In this document: piece by piece, positions 19,406-30,110 of the stretch | How the letters are laid out: each line of letters begins with the position of its first letter | Position numbering within the stretch: the first letter of the stretch is position 1 | DNA from: Syntrophotalea acetylenica | GTDB taxonomy: Bacteria; Desulfobacterota; Desulfuromonadia; Desulfuromonadales; Syntrophotaleaceae | DNA length: 64,000 nt | Direction: 5' to 3' | Assembly: GCF_001888165.1 (NCBI RefSeq) | Contig: NZ_CP015455.1 | Coordinates: 2,164,001-2,228,000 of the forward strand | Notes under the pieces: model-generated | The model's input: the letters and a program-made list of their open reading frames with translations, nothing else | Told to the model about the DNA's origin: nothing | Databases searched by the model: none | Program-made: the position numbers and the translations under genes

Positions 19406-19456
19406 GCTGGACCATTCTGTCAGCCGGCCACAGACCTTACCATCGGGAGAGAAAAA

Positions 19457-20636
19457 ATGATCGGGACCCCACTGAAAAATCCGCCACCAGGTTGCTGATG
19501 CTCGGATGCGGCGAACTGGGCAAGGAAGTCGTCATCGAAGCCCAGCGGTTCGGCATCGAAACCATTGCCGTGGACCGCTACGCCGACGCGCCCGCCATGC
19601 AGGTGGCGCATCGCAGCCATGTCGCCAACATGCTTGACCGCGAAGCGCTGGAACGCATCATCAAGCAGGAAGCCCCGGATCTCATCGTCCCTGAAATCGA
19701 AGCCATCGACACCGCTTTTCTGCTGGAGCTGGAGCAGCAGGGATACCGCATCATACCGACGGCGCGGGCCACCAACCTGACCATGAACCGCGAGGGCATC
19801 CGCCGCCTCGCCGCCGAGGAGCTTGAACTGCCGACGGCGTGCTACCGTTTTGCATCCAGCTACGAGGAATTTCGCCAGGGGATCGAGGACATCGGCCTGC
19901 CCTGCGTAGTAAAGCCGATCATGAGTTCATCCGGTAAAGGCCAGAGCACAGTCAAATCCGCCGACGACATCGATAAAGCCTGGGACTATGCCCGGCAGGG
20001 AGCGCGCGGCGCCGGCGAACGGGTCATCATCGAAGCCTTTATCGCTTTCGATTACGAAATCACCCTGCTGACCGTGCGCCACATCGACGGCACCAGCTAC
20101 TGCCCCCCATCGGCCATCGCCAGGAGGGCGGCGACTATCAGGAATCGTGGCAGCCGATGCCGATGACGGACAAGGCCCTGGCCGAGGCCCAGCGACAGGC
20201 GCGGGTCATCACCGAAGCCCTGGGCGGCGCTGGCATTTTCGGCGTGGAATTTTTCATTCAGGGCGATCGGGTGTTTTTCAGCGAAGTGTCGCCCCGCCCC
20301 CACGACACCGGCATGGTCACCATGGTGACACAGAACATGTCCGAATTCGAACTGCACGTGCGGGCCATTCTCGGGTTACCGATCCCGGCCATTGAACTGC
20401 TTTCTCCCGGCGCTTCCCATGTGGTCCTCGCGTCGGACCGCCAGAACGATATCCGTTTTTCCGGGGTGGAGGACGCCCTGCGCGTGCCGGGCAGCAAAGT
20501 ACGCCTGTTCGGCAAACCCGACAGCCGCCCCGGACGCCGCATGGGCGTCGCCCTGGTGGTTGCCGACAGCGTCGATAGCGCCCGCCAGTTGGCGAAGGAA
20601 GCCGCTGCCAGAATCAAGGTTGAGCCGGCCGAATAA
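19457..20636 (+). CDS. purT: Formate-dependent GAR transformylase PurT, frame broken twice
   Basis: PurT makes formylglycinamide ribonucleotide from GAR, formate and ATP, the third step of purine synthesis. The protein aligns along its whole length but in three frames. ATG at 19457 (after GGGAGA) gives MIGTPLKNP; one base then appears to be missing near 19483, and the frame continues from 19492 with [13 protein letters not shown] second base is missing in the C-run at 20103-20108, after which the frame from 20157 completes the ATP-grasp domain ([20 protein letters not shown]). Adding one base at each place gives 393 residues, the usual length. Either the gene is inactive or the sequence has two errors; the latter fits similar single-base losses elsewhere in this window. 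Confidence 0.85.
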
Positions 20637-20663
20637 CTTTTCGAAACCAGTTTTTACCTGACA

Positions 20664-20694
20664 AGGGGCCGGAGTCGTAACAACGCCGGCCCCT
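20664..20694 (+). terminator. Hairpin after purT
   Basis: A perfect 9-bp stem (AGGGGCCGG with CCGGCCCCT) and 13-base loop lie 28 bases after the purT stop. No U-tract follows; the right arm runs into the CCCCTCA repeat. Confidence 0.4.
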
Positions 20695-20717
20695 CACCCC
20701 TCACCCCTCACCCCTCA
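20690..20717. repeat. Heptanucleotide tandem repeat (CCCCTCA)x4
   Basis: Four perfect head-to-tail copies of CCCCTCA are followed by a partial fifth, in the gap between purT and the next gene. Short perfect tandem repeats of this kind can change copy number by slippage. Confidence 0.9.
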
Positions 20718-20787
20718 CCCCTTGCCCCCTTGACGAATCGCCGTTTACCTGCACAATCAAGATAACATGCGACAACGGAGCGGCGTC

Positions 20788-21060
20788 ATGAAGGACAGGC
20801 AGTTGGCAATCATTCGGGAGATGTTGAAAAAGCATCCGGAACTGGCCGGTTATGCGGCATACAGCCATTGCGACCGGATCCACCTGCGGTGCAACTGGGG
20901 CGACTTCGCCCGCCTGCGGCATCTGCCCGGCGAGAATCGCTGGAAAATGGATTTTTATCTGAACCGCGAGCGCTGGCGTCGTTACGATTTTACCGGAACG
21001 CTGGAGGAGTGCCTGGAGCTGCTGAACGAAGCGCCGCACTATCTTTTCTGGGAAGGATAA
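20788..21060 (+). CDS. Small protein of unknown function
   Basis: The 90-residue protein is soluble and slightly basic, with many aromatic residues (GYAAYSHCDRIHLRCNWGDF, WKMDFYLNRERWRRYDF, HYLFWEG). I do not recognise it. ATG at 20788 was preferred because GGAG lies seven bases upstream; an in-frame ATG at 20767 has no ribosome-binding site. Codon use matches the neighbours, and a strong bidirectional terminator follows, which supports it being a real gene. Confidence 0.6.
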   Translation: MKDRQLAIIREMLKKHPELAGYAAYSHCDRIHLRCNWGDFARLRHLPGENRWKMDFYLNRERWRRYDFTGTLEECLELLNEAPHYLFWEG

Positions 21061-21081
21061 AGAGAAGGCAGAATAAAATCA

Positions 21082-21126
21082 GGCGAAACAAAGGCGCGTC
21101 ACAAACTGGCGCGCCTTTGTTTCGCC
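21082..21126. terminator. Strong bidirectional terminator
   Basis: A perfect 17-bp stem (21082-21098 with 21110-21126) around an 11-base loop lies between two convergent genes. T-rich and A-rich parts within the arms (CCTTTGTTT / AAACAAAGG) could serve both strands. Confidence 0.75.
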
Positions 21127-21150
21127 CTTAGTGGATAATCAGGTCCCCTG

Positions 21151-22041
21151 TCAGGGTTTCTGGCCGGTGATGCGGAACAGGGCTTCGAGATATTTCTCGG
21201 AAGTCTTCAGAACGATATCGTCGGGCAAAGCGGGTGCGGGGGCCTGCTTTTTCCAATCGAGGGTTTCCAGGTAATCACGCAGGAACTGTTTGTCGAAGCT
21301 CGGCTGCGCTCCCCCCATGCGGTAGGCATCCTTCGGCCAAAAACGCGAGGAATCCGGGGTCAGGGCCTCGTCGATCCACAGCAGCTTCCCATCCCGCAGG
21401 CCGAATTCGAACTTGGTATCGGCCACGATAATGCCTTTGTCGGCCATCAGGCCGCGGGCGCGGCGGTAGATGGCCAGCGCCACGTCGCGGGCCTGAGCAG
21501 CGACGTCGGCGCCGCAAAGCTCGGCTGCCTGTGCAAAAGAGATGTTCTCATCGTGGGCACCCAGTTCGGCTTTGGTCGAAGGGGTGAAGAGCGGCTCGGG
21601 CAGTTGCTGGCTTTCGACCATACCGGCGGGCAGATCGATGCCGCAAACGGTGCCCTGACGGCAGTATTCCTTCCAGCCCGAACCGGCCAGATACCCTCGA
21701 ACGATGCATTCGACAGGCAAAGGCTGCGCTTTACGCACCAGCATGCTGCGCCCTTCGAGCTGATCCCTGTAGGGGCGGGTTTCAGCGGGGAAATCGTTCA
21801 CGTCGGCCGATACCAGATGGTTCGGGACCAGATCGGCGAAGGTTTCGAACCAGAATCTGGAGATCTGGGTCAGAACAAAGCCTTTATAGGGAATCCCCTC
21901 GTTCATCACCACATCAAATGCCGAAATACGGTCACTGGTCACGATCATCAGGTGTTCGCCCAGATCGTAGATATCGCGTACCTTGCCCTGATTGACCCTC
22001 TTCAGGCCGGGAAAATTCGTCTGTAAAACAACCGGTATCAT
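21151..22041 (-). CDS. purC: SAICAR synthetase (phosphoribosylaminoimidazole-succinocarboxamide synthase)
   Basis: The 296-residue enzyme joins aspartate to CAIR using ATP in purine synthesis. Family motifs are clear: [11 protein letters not shown] near residue 18, [37 protein letters not shown], and DTKFEFG with [15 protein letters not shown]. It belongs to the long (about 300-residue) class rather than the short 240-residue one. The ATG at 22041 overlaps the ppiD stop (ATGA), so the two are transcribed and translated together. Other purine genes in the window, purT and purE, are unlinked to it. Confidence 0.96.
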   Translation of the reverse strand: MIPVVLQTNFPGLKRVNQGKVRDIYDLGEHLMIVTSDRISAFDVVMNEGIPYKGFVLTQISRFWFETFADLVPNHLVSADVNDFPAETRPYRDQLEGRSMLVRKAQPLPVECIVRGYLAGSGWKEYCRQGTVCGIDLPAGMVESQQLPEPLFTPSTKAELGAHDENISFAQAAELCGADVAAQARDVALAIYRRARGLMADKGIIVADTKFEFGLRDGKLLWIDEALTPDSSRFWPKDAYRMGGAQPSFDKQFLRDYLETLDWKKQAPAPALPDDIVLKTSEKYLEALFRITGQKP

Positions 22042-23987
22042 AGTGCTTTCTCACCTTCCAGAATGCTTTGCAAGGCCGGTTCGACCTTGATGTTCGCTTC
22101 ACTTTTGAGTTTCTCAAGAAGCTCGCCGAGCATGCTTTCCTGCTTGCTCGCCAGTACCGAAGTCCGCAGTTCGTCGCGCAGCTGTTCGGTCAATTTGGAG
22201 GGATCAGCCTCCACCCGGCTCGTCAGGGCAACGACAACGAACCGGCCATCGAGGTTGAAAACACGATCGGCCGCCGGTTTTTTCAGTGTCAGGCCGAAGG
22301 CTGTACGGGCCAGTTCCTCGGAGTTGCCAAGACTCGGAACGAAATTGCCATAAGAACGGGGAAACAGCCCGGTTTCACCCATTTCAAGGGATTGTCCGCG
22401 AGCCAGATCCGACAGCTTTTTGCCGGCCTTCAGCTCTTTCAGCATGGCTTCCGCGGCCTGTCGGGCCAACCCGACACTTTCCTGCCGGCGATAGGCCCTT
22501 TCCACCTCGCCGCGCACCTCATCGAGGGCCGGCACAAAACTGGCGCGTCGCTCCTTCACGACAAATACGATGGCGCTGCCATCCCGCACCACGGGTCGCG
22601 ACAATTCGTCTGCCTTCTGGGCAAAAGCCGCCGCCGTCAGTTCTTGGTCGTTGCCCAGCCCGTCGATGGCATCGCCGCGCCCAAACAACCCGGTTTCCCG
22701 GATCCGCAGGCCGTTCGCCTGAGCCACGGCATCGAGGTCACCGCTCTGCCGCTGGGCGCTGTAGGCCAGCATGGCCTTGTCCAGCGCCATCTGGCGGGCA
22801 AGATCCTGCCGCAAGCTGTCGCGCACTTCATCCCGCACATCGTCCAGCGGCTTGACGCCGGCCTCGATGCGGCCTTCGCACTTGATGATGTGAAAACCAA
22901 GGGGCGTCTCGACGACGCCGCTGATTTCACCAGGAGCCAGGGTAAACGCTACACTTTCAAACTCGGGCACCATGGTGCCGTGGGTGAAATAACCGAGATC
23001 CCCGCCTTTTACGGCGCTGGCGGCGTCATCCGAATGCAGCCGGGCCAGCTCGGCGAAATTCTTGCCGGCACGGGCCTTTTCAAGCACCTGCTCGGCAAGT
23101 GCGCGCTTTTTCCGGCGGCCGTCCTCATCCAGAGCGGGCGTGGTGCGAAACAGAATATGCGAAGCCTTGACCTGTTCGGCCACCCAGTAGCGGTCCTTGT
23201 GCCGTTCGTAGTAATTGCGGACGGCATCCTCCTGAAGGGTCACGTCACCGATATATTTTTCCGGGGAGAAGACAACATAGCGCAGGGCAGCCTTTTCGGG
23301 CTTGCGGAACTCTTCCCGATGTTCGGAAAAGTAGGACTTGAGCAGGTCACCATTGACCGCGACCTTGTTTTCGAATCCGCCGGGGGAGAATTTTACGAAA
23401 CCCAGGGCGATCTTTTCATTCCGGTTGCGATACTCGGTTTCGATATCCTGATCGGTAACCGCGGCCTCTTGCCGAATGGCATCCATGACCTTCGACAACA
23501 GCAACTGCTCGCGCATGCTGCGCTCGAATGTCCGCGGGTCCAGATGCTGATAGGCCAGAACCTGCTGATAAAGCGTCCTGTCGAACTGGCCATCTTTCTG
23601 GAATGCGGGAATTTCGGCAATGGCCTGCCGCAGCTCGGCTTTGCCCACTTCAAGGTCCCGCCGATCGGCTTCCTGCAGCAACAGCAGCCGGTTGACCAGC
23701 ATGTCATGGGTCTGAGCGTTGAGTCCCAGCTGTTTTTCGATCTCCGGCGGCAGGCTGCGGCCGAAGCGCTGCTCCATCTGCTGGCGAAGGTTCTGGTAGG
23801 CCATCTGATATTCCGCATAGCTGACGGCGTCGCCATTGACATGCAGGACGGCATTGCTGTCCCCGCCAGGTCCGCTGTCACCCTTGCCCCAGACCAGGAA
23901 AATCGTTCCAACAAATGCGGCAATGATCGTCCAGAAAACGATTTTGACGAGCACTGAACGCTGCTTTTTGCGTATCAGGTCAAGCAT
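22038..23987 (-). CDS. ppiD: Membrane-anchored periplasmic foldase PpiD (SurA_N plus parvulin)
   Basis: The 649-residue protein has one N-terminal membrane anchor (about residues 15-37, [17 protein letters not shown]), then a SurA-like chaperone region. A parvulin domain follows at about 250-350 ([40 protein letters not shown]), with a second, weaker parvulin-like or chaperone region to the C-terminus. It helps fold envelope proteins at the outer face of the inner membrane. AAGGAG nine bases upstream selects ATG at 23987 over the GTG at 24017. It is coupled to purC by a 4-base overlap, an odd pairing functionally. Confidence 0.92.
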   Translation of the reverse strand: MLDLIRKKQRSVLVKIVFWTIIAAFVGTIFLVWGKGDSGPGGDSNAVLHVNGDAVSYAEYQMAYQNLRQQMEQRFGRSLPPEIEKQLGLNAQTHDMLVNRLLLLQEADRRDLEVGKAELRQAIAEIPAFQKDGQFDRTLYQQVLAYQHLDPRTFERSMREQLLLSKVMDAIRQEAAVTDQDIETEYRNRNEKIALGFVKFSPGGFENKVAVNGDLLKSYFSEHREEFRKPEKAALRYVVFSPEKYIGDVTLQEDAVRNYYERHKDRYWVAEQVKASHILFRTTPALDEDGRRKKRALAEQVLEKARAGKNFAELARLHSDDAASAVKGGDLGYFTHGTMVPEFESVAFTLAPGEISGVVETPLGFHIIKCEGRIEAGVKPLDDVRDEVRDSLRQDLARQMALDKAMLAYSAQRQSGDLDAVAQANGLRIRETGLFGRGDAIDGLGNDQELTAAAFAQKADELSRPVVRDGSAIVFVVKERRASFVPALDEVRGEVERAYRRQESVGLARQAAEAMLKELKAGKKLSDLARGQSLEMGETGLFPRSYGNFVPSLGNSEELARTAFGLTLKKPAADRVFNLDGRFVVVALTSRVEADPSKLTEQLRDELRTSVLASKQESMLGELLEKLKSEANIKVEPALQSILEGEKAL

Positions 23988-24087
23988 CTCGGCGGGCTCC
24001 TTTGCGTAAAGTTTCACATAAGAAAAAATAAGGGGAAATGTTAGTCAATCGGCCTCGGAATTGCAACTGATTTCTGCCTTTTGGACC

Positions 24088-24116
24088 TTGAAATAAGGTC
24101 GGCTTTTTGCTAGTGT
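24088..24116 (+). promoter_or_regulatory. Candidate promoter of the mre operon
   Basis: TTGAAA (24088-24093), a 17-base spacer and TAGTGT (24111-24116) precede mreB by about 70 bases. An 8-bp hairpin (24146-24153 with 24159-24166) sits in the leader just before the AAGGAG ribosome-binding site and could affect translation. Confidence 0.45.
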
Positions 24117-24119
24117 TAA

Positions 24120-25232
<1,113 letters not shown>

Positions 25233-25269
25233 AAAACGGTGCCGGGACACGCCACATAGCATTTCCGGC

Positions 25270-25294
25270 AAAAGAGGGCCATGCGCCCTCTTTT
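25270..25294 (+). terminator. Hairpin with short U-tract between mreB and mreC
   Basis: AAAAGAGGGC and GCCCTCTTTT pair perfectly around a 5-base loop, like an intrinsic terminator. Because mreC lies 23 bases on, it may be a partial terminator that sets a high mreB to mreC ratio. Confidence 0.6.
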
Positions 25295-25316
25295 GCATTG
25301 CGATACAGGGTTTTTC

Positions 25317-26135
25317 ATGCTGGAGCTGCTCCGAAAATACCGCTCTCCCCTGCTGGTCGTCTTTCTGATCATCTTTGCTCTGCTGGTCTATTCTTCACGC
25401 CTGCGCAAACAGCCGGAAACCACCTTGTTTGAAAAAACCATCCTGCAACTCGCCAGTCCCCTGCAACGCGGGTTCGACTTCTCAACGGCAAGACTGGGCG
25501 ACATCTGGAGCCATTATCTGTGGCTTGTCGATGCGCGCGAGGAAAACGACCGCCTGCTGCATGAAAACCGGCGGTTGCGCACCCGCCTGGACCAGGTTCG
25601 TGAATTTCAGCTTGAAAACCGGCGCCTTCGCACCCTGCTCAAATTACGCCGGCAGCTGCCCCTGCCGACCCTGGCCGCCCGTGTCGTCGCGGAAGACGCG
25701 ACCAGCCTGTTCCAGACCGTGATCATCGACCGCGGCCTCGATGACGGTCTGCGTGAAGGCCTGGCAGTCGTGGCCCCGGAGGGGGTGGTGGGACGCATTA
25801 TCCGCTGCTCCCCCCGGCAATCCCGGGTACTGCTGATCACCGATGCTTCTTCGGCGATCGCGGTACTGGTCCAGCGCAGTCGCGCCCGCGCCGTGGGTCG
25901 CGGCCGTGGCGCCACCCTGACTCTGGATTTCGCCCTTGCCCAGGAAGATATCGTCACAGGCGACCGCATTATTACCTCTGGTAATGGTGGCATTTTCCCC
26001 AAGGGATTGACAATTGGCACCGTAAGTCTGGCCGAAGTCAACACTCTGGATCTGTTCCAGACCGTGGTGGTCAAACCGGCGGTGAATTTTTCCCGTCTGG
26101 AGGAGGTTCTGGTGCTGCTGGATCAATCCTCATGA
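25317..26135 (+). CDS. mreC: Rod-shape determining protein MreC
   Basis: The 272-residue bitopic protein links MreB to the periplasmic wall enzymes. One membrane segment (about 12-28, LLVVFLIIFALLVY) is followed by a coiled coil (about 65-105, with EENDRLLHENRRL). The two-barrel MreC core then follows, with VIDRGLDDGLREGLAVVAPEGVVGRI and GDRIITSGNGGIFPKGLTIG. ATG at 25317 was chosen over 25281, which lies inside the preceding hairpin. It overlaps mreD by ATGA. Confidence 0.95.
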   Translation: MLELLRKYRSPLLVVFLIIFALLVYSSRLRKQPETTLFEKTILQLASPLQRGFDFSTARLGDIWSHYLWLVDAREENDRLLHENRRLRTRLDQVREFQLENRRLRTLLKLRRQLPLPTLAARVVAEDATSLFQTVIIDRGLDDGLREGLAVVAPEGVVGRIIRCSPRQSRVLLITDASSAIAVLVQRSRARAVGRGRGATLTLDFALAQEDIVTGDRIITSGNGGIFPKGLTIGTVSLAEVNTLDLFQTVVVKPAVNFSRLEEVLVLLDQSS

Positions 26136-26620
26136 AAACACTGCTGGCATACCTGGCGCTTGGACTGCTGCTGGCAGTCGCCGAAACCCTGTTACCCTCC
26201 GCTCTGGCGACCAAACCCCATCTGCTGTTGCTGCTGGTCATGATGCTGGGGGTGCAGCAAAAAATCGCCGTGGGCGGCCCCGCGGCCTGGCTGCTGGGCT
26301 GCCTGCAGGACAGTCTTTCCGGAACCTGCCTGGGGCTGCACGGGCTTGTCTACCTGATTTTGTACCTGTCGCTCCGAAGCGTTGCCGGGTTGCTGAACCG
26401 GGAAAGCCCGGTATTGATGCTGTTTCTGGTCATCAGCGGCACCCTGCTGCAAGCTCTGATCATGATTTTCACTCTGGGTTTTCTGGCCGAACATGGTACC
26501 TACTGGCGGCAGATTCTGGCCGGGCTGCCGGCGCAGGTGTTGGTCAACCTGCTGGCCGCACTGTTCTTTCTGCAGGCTTCGTTTCTGCTGCATCGAGCCC
26601 GTCGTCGCCGTCCGCTATAA
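26132..26620 (+). CDS. mreD: Rod-shape determining membrane protein MreD
   Basis: The 162-residue integral membrane protein has about five hydrophobic segments and the MreD-type loop GGPAAWLLGCLQDSLSGTCLGLHGL. It stabilises the MreBCD complex. Translation is coupled to mreC through the ATGA overlap. The C-terminus is basic (HRARRRRPL), as expected for a cytoplasmic end. Confidence 0.92.
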   Translation: MKTLLAYLALGLLLAVAETLLPSALATKPHLLLLLVMMLGVQQKIAVGGPAAWLLGCLQDSLSGTCLGLHGLVYLILYLSLRSVAGLLNRESPVLMLFLVISGTLLQALIMIFTLGFLAEHGTYWRQILAGLPAQVLVNLLAALFFLQASFLLHRARRRRPL

Positions 26621-26716
26621 ACTCCGTTGCGCCCTTTTCGGCTCGTGTTGCGGCGCTTTGGCCTGCGAAAATCGGGCGGCTACCGACAGAAATTTAAGGT
26701 TGAGAGGATCGCGCCC

Positions 26717-28744
26717 TTGAACCATGATTTTCAAACCGACTGGCAGCCGGCGCCGCATCTGCGCAAACGCTATGTGCATGCCTCGATTGCCGCGGCAATC
26801 GTTTTTCTGCTGCTGCTGCTGCGTCTCTGGCAGCTGCAGGTGATCAGCGACGAGCACTATCGCAACCTCTCTGAAAAGAACCGCACCCGCTATATCCCCA
26901 TAGCCGCCCAGCGAGGCCGCGTTTTCGACCGGGACGGCCAGTTGCTGGCGGACAATCGTCCGGCCTTTGACGTCGCGGTTCTGCGACAGGAAGTGGATGA
27001 TCCCGGGATGCTGCTCGACCGGCTGTCCGGATTTCTGTCAGTGGACCGCGAGGAACTGCACAAGCGCTGGGAGGCTGGCAAACGCCTGCCCCGCTACCGC
27101 CCCATCCCCCTGGCGTGGGACGTGGATCGCGACACCCTTGAAAAAATCATGGAAAATGCCGTCAACCTGCCCGGCGTGCTGATGGAAACCCGCCCCGTAA
27201 GATCCTTTCCGTTGGGGCCTCTGGCCCCTCATTTTCTCGGTTACCTGGGAGAAATCACCGAGAAGGAGCTTGGCGCCCCGGAATTCGAAGGCTATCACGC
27301 AGGGGACGTGATCGGCAAAGCGGGCCTTGAAAAAAACCTGGAGCCGATTCTTGCGGGAACCGACGGCGAACGCCGGGTTGAGGTTGACGTAAAGGGCAAA
27401 AGCATGCGCATCCTCAAAACCCTCGATCCGCAACCGGGCAGTGAAGTGGTGCTGACCCTGCAGGCATCACTGCAGCAGGTCGCCGAACAGGCCTTTGGCG
27501 AGCAGGCCGGCGCAGCCGTAGTCCTCGATGTACATACCGGCGAAATTCTCGCCATTGCCAGCCAGCCGGCCTTCGATCCGGCTCAGTTCGCCCGTGGACT
27601 GACCGCCAAAGAGTGGCGGGAGTTGCAGAACAACCCATTGAACCCGCTACAGAATCGCGCCATCAGTGGTCAATATCCGCCGGGCTCGATCTTCAAGATC
27701 GTTACCGCGCTGGCAGCTCTCAAGGCTGGTGGCGCCAGCGCAGACACCAGGGTATTCTGCAAGGGATCAAGCAAGGTAGGCAATCATACCTTTCGCTGCT
27801 GGAAACGCAGCGGCCATGGAACCACCGACCTCCACAAAGCTCTCAAGGAAAGCTGCGACGTCTGGTTCTACGAGGTCTCCCAGAAGGTCGGCATCGACCG
27901 TATCGCCGCCATGGCCCGCGACCTGGGCCTGGGCCGAACCTACGGACTGCCCTTCGAAATGGAGAAAGCCGGTCTGATTCCGGATAAAGCCTGGAAGATG
28001 AAGCGCTTCGGCACCAGCTGGTATCGCGGGGAAACCCTCAACGCCGCCATCGGCCAGGGTTATATCCTCACCACGCCCCTGCAGCTGGCGGTCATGACCG
28101 CGGCCGTGGCCAACGGCGGCACGCTCTACCGCCCCCATATCGTCAAAAGCACTCAGGATCCGGCAAAGCGGATCGTCCGCCACACGCAACCGGAAATACT
28201 GCACCGCGTGTTTCTCCCTCCCGCCCACCTGGCCGCGGTACGCCAGGGTCTGGAAGCGGTGGTCAACGAGCCGGGCGGAACCGCCTGGTCGAGCCGCCTG
28301 GAAGCGTTGCCGTTCGCCGGCAAAACCGGCACCGCCCAGGTGGTCAAACTGCGTGACGGCGTCAGGGATGAAAATCTCATCCCCTACCGTTTTCGCGATC
28401 ACGCCCTGTTTTCAGCCTATGCCCCGGCCGACAAGCCCCGGATCGCCGTCGCGGTCGTTGTAGAGCACGGCAGTCACGGCAGCAGTGCCGCGGCCCCGAT
28501 CGCCAGAGCCATTATCGCCCATTACTTCGGGCTGGACAAAACCCCAGTGCCCCCCCAAAGCCAGCCGCGGCAGGCCAGTGCGACACCCGCTTCGCCAGAT
28601 CCGGCACCGCCAGTGCCTTCAGCGCCGCTATCAACCCCGGCAGAGCCGCCTGTAAACACACAACCGACGACGCCGGACCTCTTGCCGACACCGCCATCCG
28701 TTCCGGAGCAACCGGAACCTTCAATACCTGAAGCCAACGGATAA
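26717..28744 (+). CDS. mrdA: Penicillin-binding protein 2, elongation transpeptidase
   Basis: This class B PBP cross-links new peptidoglycan during cell elongation, together with RodA. It has one membrane anchor (about 22-40), a dimerisation domain, and a transpeptidase domain with SxxK (PPGSIFKI), the ESCDVWFYE motif and FAGKTGTAQV. A TTG start at 26717 is proposed because GAGAGG lies nine bases upstream, giving 675 residues; upstream codons to 26627 have no family similarity. The last 60 or so residues form an unusual Pro/Ser/Thr-rich periplasmic tail that standard PBP2s lack. mreD ends 96 bases upstream and rodA starts 5 bases downstream. Confidence 0.93.
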   Translation: MNHDFQTDWQPAPHLRKRYVHASIAAAIVFLLLLLRLWQLQVISDEHYRNLSEKNRTRYIPIAAQRGRVFDRDGQLLADNRPAFDVAVLRQEVDDPGMLLDRLSGFLSVDREELHKRWEAGKRLPRYRPIPLAWDVDRDTLEKIMENAVNLPGVLMETRPVRSFPLGPLAPHFLGYLGEITEKELGAPEFEGYHAGDVIGKAGLEKNLEPILAGTDGERRVEVDVKGKSMRILKTLDPQPGSEVVLTLQASLQQVAEQAFGEQAGAAVVLDVHTGEILAIASQPAFDPAQFARGLTAKEWRELQNNPLNPLQNRAISGQYPPGSIFKIVTALAALKAGGASADTRVFCKGSSKVGNHTFRCWKRSGHGTTDLHKALKESCDVWFYEVSQKVGIDRIAAMARDLGLGRTYGLPFEMEKAGLIPDKAWKMKRFGTSWYRGETLNAAIGQGYILTTPLQLAVMTAAVANGGTLYRPHIVKSTQDPAKRIVRHTQPEILHRVFLPPAHLAAVRQGLEAVVNEPGGTAWSSRLEALPFAGKTGTAQVVKLRDGVRDENLIPYRFRDHALFSAYAPADKPRIAVAVVVEHGSHGSSAAAPIARAIIAHYFGLDKTPVPPQSQPRQASATPASPDPAPPVPSAPLSTPAEPPVNTQPTTPDLLPTPPSVPEQPEPSIPEANG

Positions 28745-28749
28745 TCCCT

Positions 28750-29846
28750 ATGTTCGACAGACGCCTTCTCACCCATTTCAACTGGGGCCTGCTGCTGCTG
28801 GTACTGATCATTGCCGGACTCGGCATTCTCAACCTGGTCAGCGTCACCTCTTCCTGGGCTTCCCCGGCGGCACCCTTCTCGCTGAAACAGCTGTCCTGGC
28901 TTGCCGGGGGTATGATGATCGTCACCGGCATCTGCGCCATCGACTACCGCCGCCTGGAACATCTGGGGGGATTCTTTACGCCGGCAACCTCGGGTTGCTG
29001 CTGCTGGTCCTGCTGATCGGCCGCACCTCGATGGGAGCGACCCGCTGGCTCGACCTCAAGGTGATCAATCTGCAGCCGAGCGAACTGATGAAAATCGTGA
29101 TTATTATCGTCATGGCCTGCTTTTTCAGTCGCAACGAACATCCCCGGGGCTTCTCCTTCCGGGAATTATGGGTTCCTTTCGCGCTGCTCGCCCTGCCAGC
29201 TCTTCTGATCATGAAACAACCGGATCTCGGCACCGCCATGATTGTGTTGATGATCGGCGGATCCATGGCACTGTTCGCCGGCATCCGCCCAACCACGCTG
29301 ACCGGCCTGGCACTGTTCGCCGGCAGCGCCGCCAGCGGCGGCTGGTTTTTGCTGCACGGTTACCAGAAACAGCGGATTCTGACCTTCCTCAACCCGGAAA
29401 GCGACCCTCTCGGCGCAGGGTATCACATCATTCAGTCCAAAATCGCCGTCGGCAGCGGCGGTTTCTGGGGCAAAGGCTTCAGGGAAGGCACCCAGTCGCA
29501 GCTTTCCTTTCTGCCCGAACGGCACACCGATTTCGCCTTTTCGGTTTTTGCCGAGGAGTGGGGTTTTGCCGGTGCCCTGCTGCTGCTGGCCCTGTTCCTG
29601 CTGCTTGTCATCTGGGGTCTCAACGTGTCCCGCCATGCCTCGACGCGCTTTGGCATGTTTCTCGCTTTCGGCGTCAGTGCCATGCTGTTTTTTCATATTG
29701 TCATCAATCTCGGCATGGTTATTGGATTATTGCCGGTGGTCGGCGTGCCGCTGCCCCTGTTCTCCTACGGAGGCACCAGCATGATCACTACCATGACCGG
29801 CGTCGGCCTGCTGTTGAATGTCAGCATGCGGCGTTTCAAGTTCTGA
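28750..29846 (+). CDS. rodA: SEDS glycosyltransferase RodA, with one frameshift
   Basis: RodA polymerises glycan strands with PBP2. The frame from 28750 gives the first membrane segments and ends out of frame after DYRRLEHLGGFF. The frame covering 28995-29846 continues with LLLVLLIGRTSMGATRWLDL, the catalytic-region motifs LPERHTDFAFSVFAEEWG, and GGTSMITTMTGVGLLLN. One T appears to be missing from the run at 28975-28977 (TTC TTT TAC expected); adding it gives a normal 365-residue protein. An essential gene broken at a homopolymer is more likely a sequence error than a real loss, but this cannot be decided here. Confidence 0.9.
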
Positions 29847-29860
29847 CCCGCCGAAGCCTG

Positions 29861-29940
29861 TCCATCCGGAGCCGCCACGGAATACCACCGGCGTGGTTTT
29901 CACATCTGGTTTTCATACGGAGTTTCCGGATGGATACTAC
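29861..29940. repeat. Interspersed palindromic repeat, copy C
   Basis: One half-element CCATCCGGA sits at 29862-29870, and a core CGGAGTTTCCGGATGGATAC at 29918-29937. It lies in the gap between rodA and the HDOD gene and matches the family complete at 38589-38617. The rest of the 264-base gap shows nothing I recognise. Confidence 0.5.
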
Positions 29941-30110
29941 CTGAAAAAGGTGCGGGCAGCCGGCTGCGACAACCCCGTGTGACCTTCCGGCCCTGCCCGA
30001 TCCGGCCACCTGCACAGATGCTTAAAATCGTTGACGTACCGGCGGTGGGCCATTAATCTTTGATGCAATCCGATGCGACGCACCATTTTCACTACCGAAG
30101 GAACCCATCC

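Noticed and set aside
20690-20717. Possible CRISPR-like array
   Set aside because: The repeats are seven bases, directly adjacent, with no spacers, and there are no cas genes in the window.
22068-23957. Long plus-strand open frame opposite ppiD
   Set aside because: Antisense shadow; PpiD motifs on the minus strand are unambiguous.
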